From: Hemibagrus wyckioides
Taxonomy: Eukaryota > Chordata > Actinopteri > Siluriformes > Bagridae
Length of the DNA stretch: 64,000 nt
Direction of reading: 5' to 3'
Assembly: GCF_019097595.1 (NCBI RefSeq)
Contig: NC_080710.1
Span: 22,321,780-22,385,779, forward strand
The notes below the pieces were generated by a model. The model was not told where the DNA came from. It was given only the letters and a program-made list of their open reading frames with translations, and ran no database searches. A program made the position numbers and the translations under genes. Shown here piece by piece: positions 60,250-64,000 of this stretch. The stretch's first letter is position 1; the number at the start of each line of letters is the position of its first letter.

Positions 60250-63200
60250 CTCTGACTCAAACTTCCTCAGCTGGGATATGCAAAGAAAAAAATGAAACTG
60301 TTGTCTGGAAATAATAAAGGCTTCTTCTACTGGTTAATGAAAACAGATGTTTAGCTTTTGGAAAAACTACAGCACTTCCAAAGAAATCCCTCTTGGGTGT
60401 TACTACAATCTGTATTACAATCTGGCCATATTCTTTATTATACTTGGGAAAAGGTTGTTTTGGCTGAAACACATCTCATCAATAAAAAAAAACAGTGGTA
60501 AATAAATAAATAAATGTAGTTCAAAATGAATTCAGATTCACACATGAATAAATGAGCTGCTCAAGCTGTTGGAAAGGACTGAGCCATAAGATTTAGCAGA
60601 AAACCTCCCTACACTACCCTAATTACTCACATGATTTAATGTTAATCAAGTTTATATTTTATTGGCCAACTTTTATATCAAAGAAAACAATCATCTTAAA
60701 TGATGTTTGGAGTTGTACGTTAAGGAAGTCTCCAACACAAGTCTCTTGTTTATAACAATGTTGAAGAAATCCATTCTAGTGGTGTTGCTGAAATACAATT
60801 GTGGAGGAAAAAACACTCCTAGACTCATGCATCTTAGTGTGGGTGTGATAATAATATAGCATTGGTGTAACCTCAAACCTCACCTCAAACCATAGTGTAG
60901 ACTTGGTTTGAAAATGTTTTATAATGTTCCTACAGGTCACTCTATTGCTGCTGAATCAGAACTGAACAGTTTTGAAATCAGAACAACTTATTACTTATTA
61001 TGCTTATAAAGGTTTTTAACTTCACTTTAAATGATGCAGCCAATCTGAATTTAAACTGGTGGTTGGCAGAAATTGTCTAACATACTGAATATTCCCAGCA
61101 TTACCATGGTCAAAAATTTATAAGATAATGTGGCACATATACAGTTTTGGCAATCAATAAACAGATATCGATGCTATCTATAATATCATTAATATACATA
61201 TCAGTTTTTCCATAAGCCTGTCTGTGTTATTACTAATATTACTAGATGCACCAGTAGGCTAAGGAGCAGAAGATTTTATCTTATCTGTCCATCTTTCCAG
61301 ATTTTTATTAGCATGATGCCTAAATAAACGGTTGAATGTCTTTAGGATTTATATGAAGTTTTCATTGTAACAGCAGATAAACTGATTAGATTTTAGAATT
61401 GATCTAAACAGTGTCATTCAAATGTCCGAAATTGTTTTCCAATCCTCAATATATTCTTTTCCTACTTGTGTGCTTAATTTGTTCTGTCTAGCACTGTAAT
61501 TAGATCATGGGGAAATTCTTTGGTAATTTCCAGTGCTTGGTATAAAGCTTCAGATATAAGGATTATGATTAAATGCTTACAAATAAGATGACAATCAGAA
61601 TCAATCTCACGAGAATATATAGGAACAGTCCTATCACCCATTGGTATATTAGAGCTCCTTATACATATACATACATCTTATACAAACAAACTGCAATGGC
61701 CTGATGGTAACAGTTTATTATAATGATTAAAAAGGTATGGGAACTAAATTTGTGTACAATGTATACACAACCTTATGGTAATGTACACATGTGATTATTC
61801 TCTAGTGACATGTATCTTTTCTGGTTATTAGAAGTGATGTTTTCTATAGTCTGTATGCTGTCTGCTTTAAAGTCTGATGTTCATGAAAGCCTTTTAAACT
61901 TTGTGTATTAGGATATCAGTGGACTGTCTTGTGACTGTGGCAATGATTTAATGTAATTTCTTTCAAATACAAGAAATCCAGAATTGCAGGCAAATAGTTT
62001 TCCACAGATAAACAGGGTGAAGTACAGCTGTTCTAAAACAGAGCATTGATTTATTTGTTTAATGGGAAAGAAGGACCTTATTTTATGCTGTTCTGAATAC
62101 TGTTTTATTTATGGAGGTCCAGGACGAATGGGACACCAAGAACCAGATGTGTTTATAGAGTTTTTAGAGCAGCAATTTTTCTTATCTTCATTAATGTTAC
62201 ATTATCAGGCCATTTACATTTGCAGTATCTTATTCAGAGTAACTTACAGTAATGCTTTGAAGTATCTATTAAAGACAATTCCTCATGTTAATCCTCAGGT
62301 GGCGAAATCCCAGTTACAATAGTATTTAGTGTTTCTTTTGTTTGTTTGTTGTTTGTTTTGTGCTGTTTTCTTTGTCATGTTTCTTTGGTCCATTGTCTGC
62401 ATGCACTGTTTAAACTAATCAGGTACTGTACTGAAGAAATTACAGTTTTCTAGGGTTTTTAATGTCTTTATAAGCATAATAGATTATTTTACCTAATGGC
62501 TAATTGATTGATTGATTAAATGATTGATCCAGATCAGTTTGGCTACTTTTATCAAAATGATAGATATAACATTAGTAACATCAGCAGGATTCATTTGTGC
62601 ATTTAGTGGTCCTTATGCACCATTTGTTAAGATTTTTGTAAATAATTCAAGGTTTGTTTTAGGAATATCCTGTCTGGATATTTGTTGCTTTAACATAAGT
62701 GTCACGTAAGTAAGTTATAGGCCAAACTTCCCTGAAAACCATTCTGAATTATTATTACTTTTACTTTTTTCATTTTCTTTCTTAAGTACCTTAATGGACA
62801 AGTTTGTTCTGTTTTAACACTTTTTTTATTAGTAGTAGTAAATTTACATGTTTGTCTAACTATTCAGCGAAGGTTGTATAAAAAAATGCAAGCCTTTGTT
62901 ATTGCATTCCTGTGAAGCTCCTCTTCATGTTGGAGTGCTCAGTTAGTGTGAGGTCCCACAATTTTGCTCTGCATAAACAGTTTCATTTAGCTTATATACA
63001 AGATCAGAATCAAGATCCAAGAATTTTTTTTAGGAAACTGCTATGACATTTGATTTTCTCTAGTCTTTACAAGAATATTTATAGCATAGCACACACAGCT
63101 CATTAATCTTATTTGTAACTGTTTCCTGGCTAACCATAAATCTACCACAGTCTTTGCCTTTGCCTACAGACCCTGAGATCACCCACATAAAAGCCAGATG

Positions 63201-63350
63201 AAAGGGTTTTCCATACCATGTTTTCCCCCCCACACCATTTTCATTGCATTCAAAAATAGGCTCGATTTTGTGACAAATAGTTCCACAATATGTATTTATA
63301 CTTAGAATGAGCTCAGCTTATGAGTGGTCTTACTAAACTGTTAAGATGAT
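60250..63350. other. Intergenic stretch
   Basis: AT-rich and without recognised genes. One GGTCCAGGACGAATGGGACA segment near 62116 reads Gly-X-Y-like for a few codons, but is too short to claim. Confidence 0.4.
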
Positions 63351-63354
63351 TAAA

Positions 63355-64000
63355 TAAGATAAAACTTTATTAATCCCAAAGGAAATTCTTTTGCCAGAGA
63401 CTGCTTCAGATTACACATGAGAAATAAATCTAAATAAAATATAAATGAAATATGCTATATATACAAAATGTATACAGAATGTACAAAAAGGTGCTAGAGA
63501 ATTAAGACCATATTGCACATGATGTAATATTGCACATGGTATTAAATTAAGATACATATTGTAAATATTGTGAATTGGGATTGTGCAAATAATGACACAG
63601 TAATACTGTCAGTGTTAATTGTGTCAGCTCTGCTCCCTACTGAAAGGGATGCTCCACTCCCATGACAACCTGCTTTACTAATAAGCTTGTTAAGTCTGTT
63701 GGCATTGGTTGTCTTCACCCTGCTAACCCAGCACACTACATCGTAGAAGATGACGCTGGCTACCACCAAATGGTAGAACATCTGCAGAACAAAGGACATG
63801 ACATTGGTAGAACAAATTACTTGAACTCTGGCAACTCTGTCCTTTCTTATACAATGCATCAGTGTTTTGGTCCATTCCAGCTTGTTGTCTATGTGGACAT
63901 CCAGATACTTATAATTGTCCAAAATGTCCACCTCAGTGCCCATGATGCTAATTGTGCTTGGGGGAATCCTCTGCTTCCTAAAATCCACCACCAGCTTTTT
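63355..64000 (-). mobile_element. L2/Rex-type LINE, 3' part of ORF2, runs off the window
   Basis: Minus-strand reading contains VDFRKQRIPPSTISIMGTEV, YKYLDVHIDNKLEWTK and FYHLVVASVIFYDVVCW, matching the C-terminal end of reverse transcriptases of fish L2/Rex-like LINEs (YKYLGVHIDxKLDWxxN ... FYxSVxxSVLxYxxxxW). The 3' end at the left (AACTTTATTAATCCCAAAGG) is the usual tail motif. The reading frame ends near 63542. Confidence 0.75.

Noticed and set aside
62110..62160. Gly-X-Y-like GPGRMGHQ segment as a further relic collagen exon
   Set aside because: Too short, no clear acceptor or donor; could be chance.

Overview
The window is vertebrate nuclear DNA, almost certainly from a teleost fish and possibly an ostariophysan such as a catfish. 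It is AT-rich, has long introns, and is dense in fish-type Tc1-like transposons, tRNA-derived SINEs, RTE/L2-type LINE pieces and microsatellites. The one intact host gene is a many-exon collagen, and there are no bacterial gene features.

The host gene lies on the minus strand, with coding exons between 35769 (ATG) and 9073 (stop). I could join 36 coding exons by splice sites and phase. The sum is 7596 nt, divisible by three, and gives a 2531-residue protein. In order it has a signal peptide, eight N-terminal von Willebrand A (VWA) domains, a short Cys-rich hinge, a 336-residue Gly-X-Y triple helix with one cysteine at helix position 50, two C-terminal VWA domains, an acidic linker and a C-terminal Kunitz domain. 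This is a long-type collagen VI alpha chain. The Kunitz domain directly after the C-terminal linker fits the alpha-4 type (col6a4). Mammalian alpha-4 to alpha-6 chains are described with seven N-terminal VWA domains, so the eighth here is notable.

Layout: 1-6000 is gene-poor with SINE, hAT-like and Tc1 scraps. At 6003-6200 is a promoter/first-exon-like block closely resembling the one at 38633-38830 upstream of col6a4, in the same orientation and with the same 171-bp spacing between a splice donor and a GGCGTGG box. I infer that a tandem collagen VI paralogue starts here and runs off the left edge. 9-38.8 kb is col6a4, with introns loaded with Tc1 remnants, a sense-oriented solo LTR (27147-27584), a probable Gypsy-type remnant and a LINE split by a younger DNA element. 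39-47 kb is repeats, including a 195-bp hAT MITE next to a complete Tc1 element with an open 340-codon transposase (41819-43057). At 47.5-58.5 kb the plus strand carries scattered collagen-like exons with splice sites at the ends but frameshifts, a stop and a broken donor. I read these as a decayed collagen VI-like gene, head-to-head with col6a4. The rest (54.9-64 kb) is a piggyBac-like element with a nested MITE, more Tc1-type elements, a SINE and an L2/Rex-like LINE fragment running off the right edge.

Limits: all exon joins are read by eye from splice consensus, phase and Gly-X-Y periodicity, with no transcript support. Repeat family names rest on recognised sequence patterns, not database searches.
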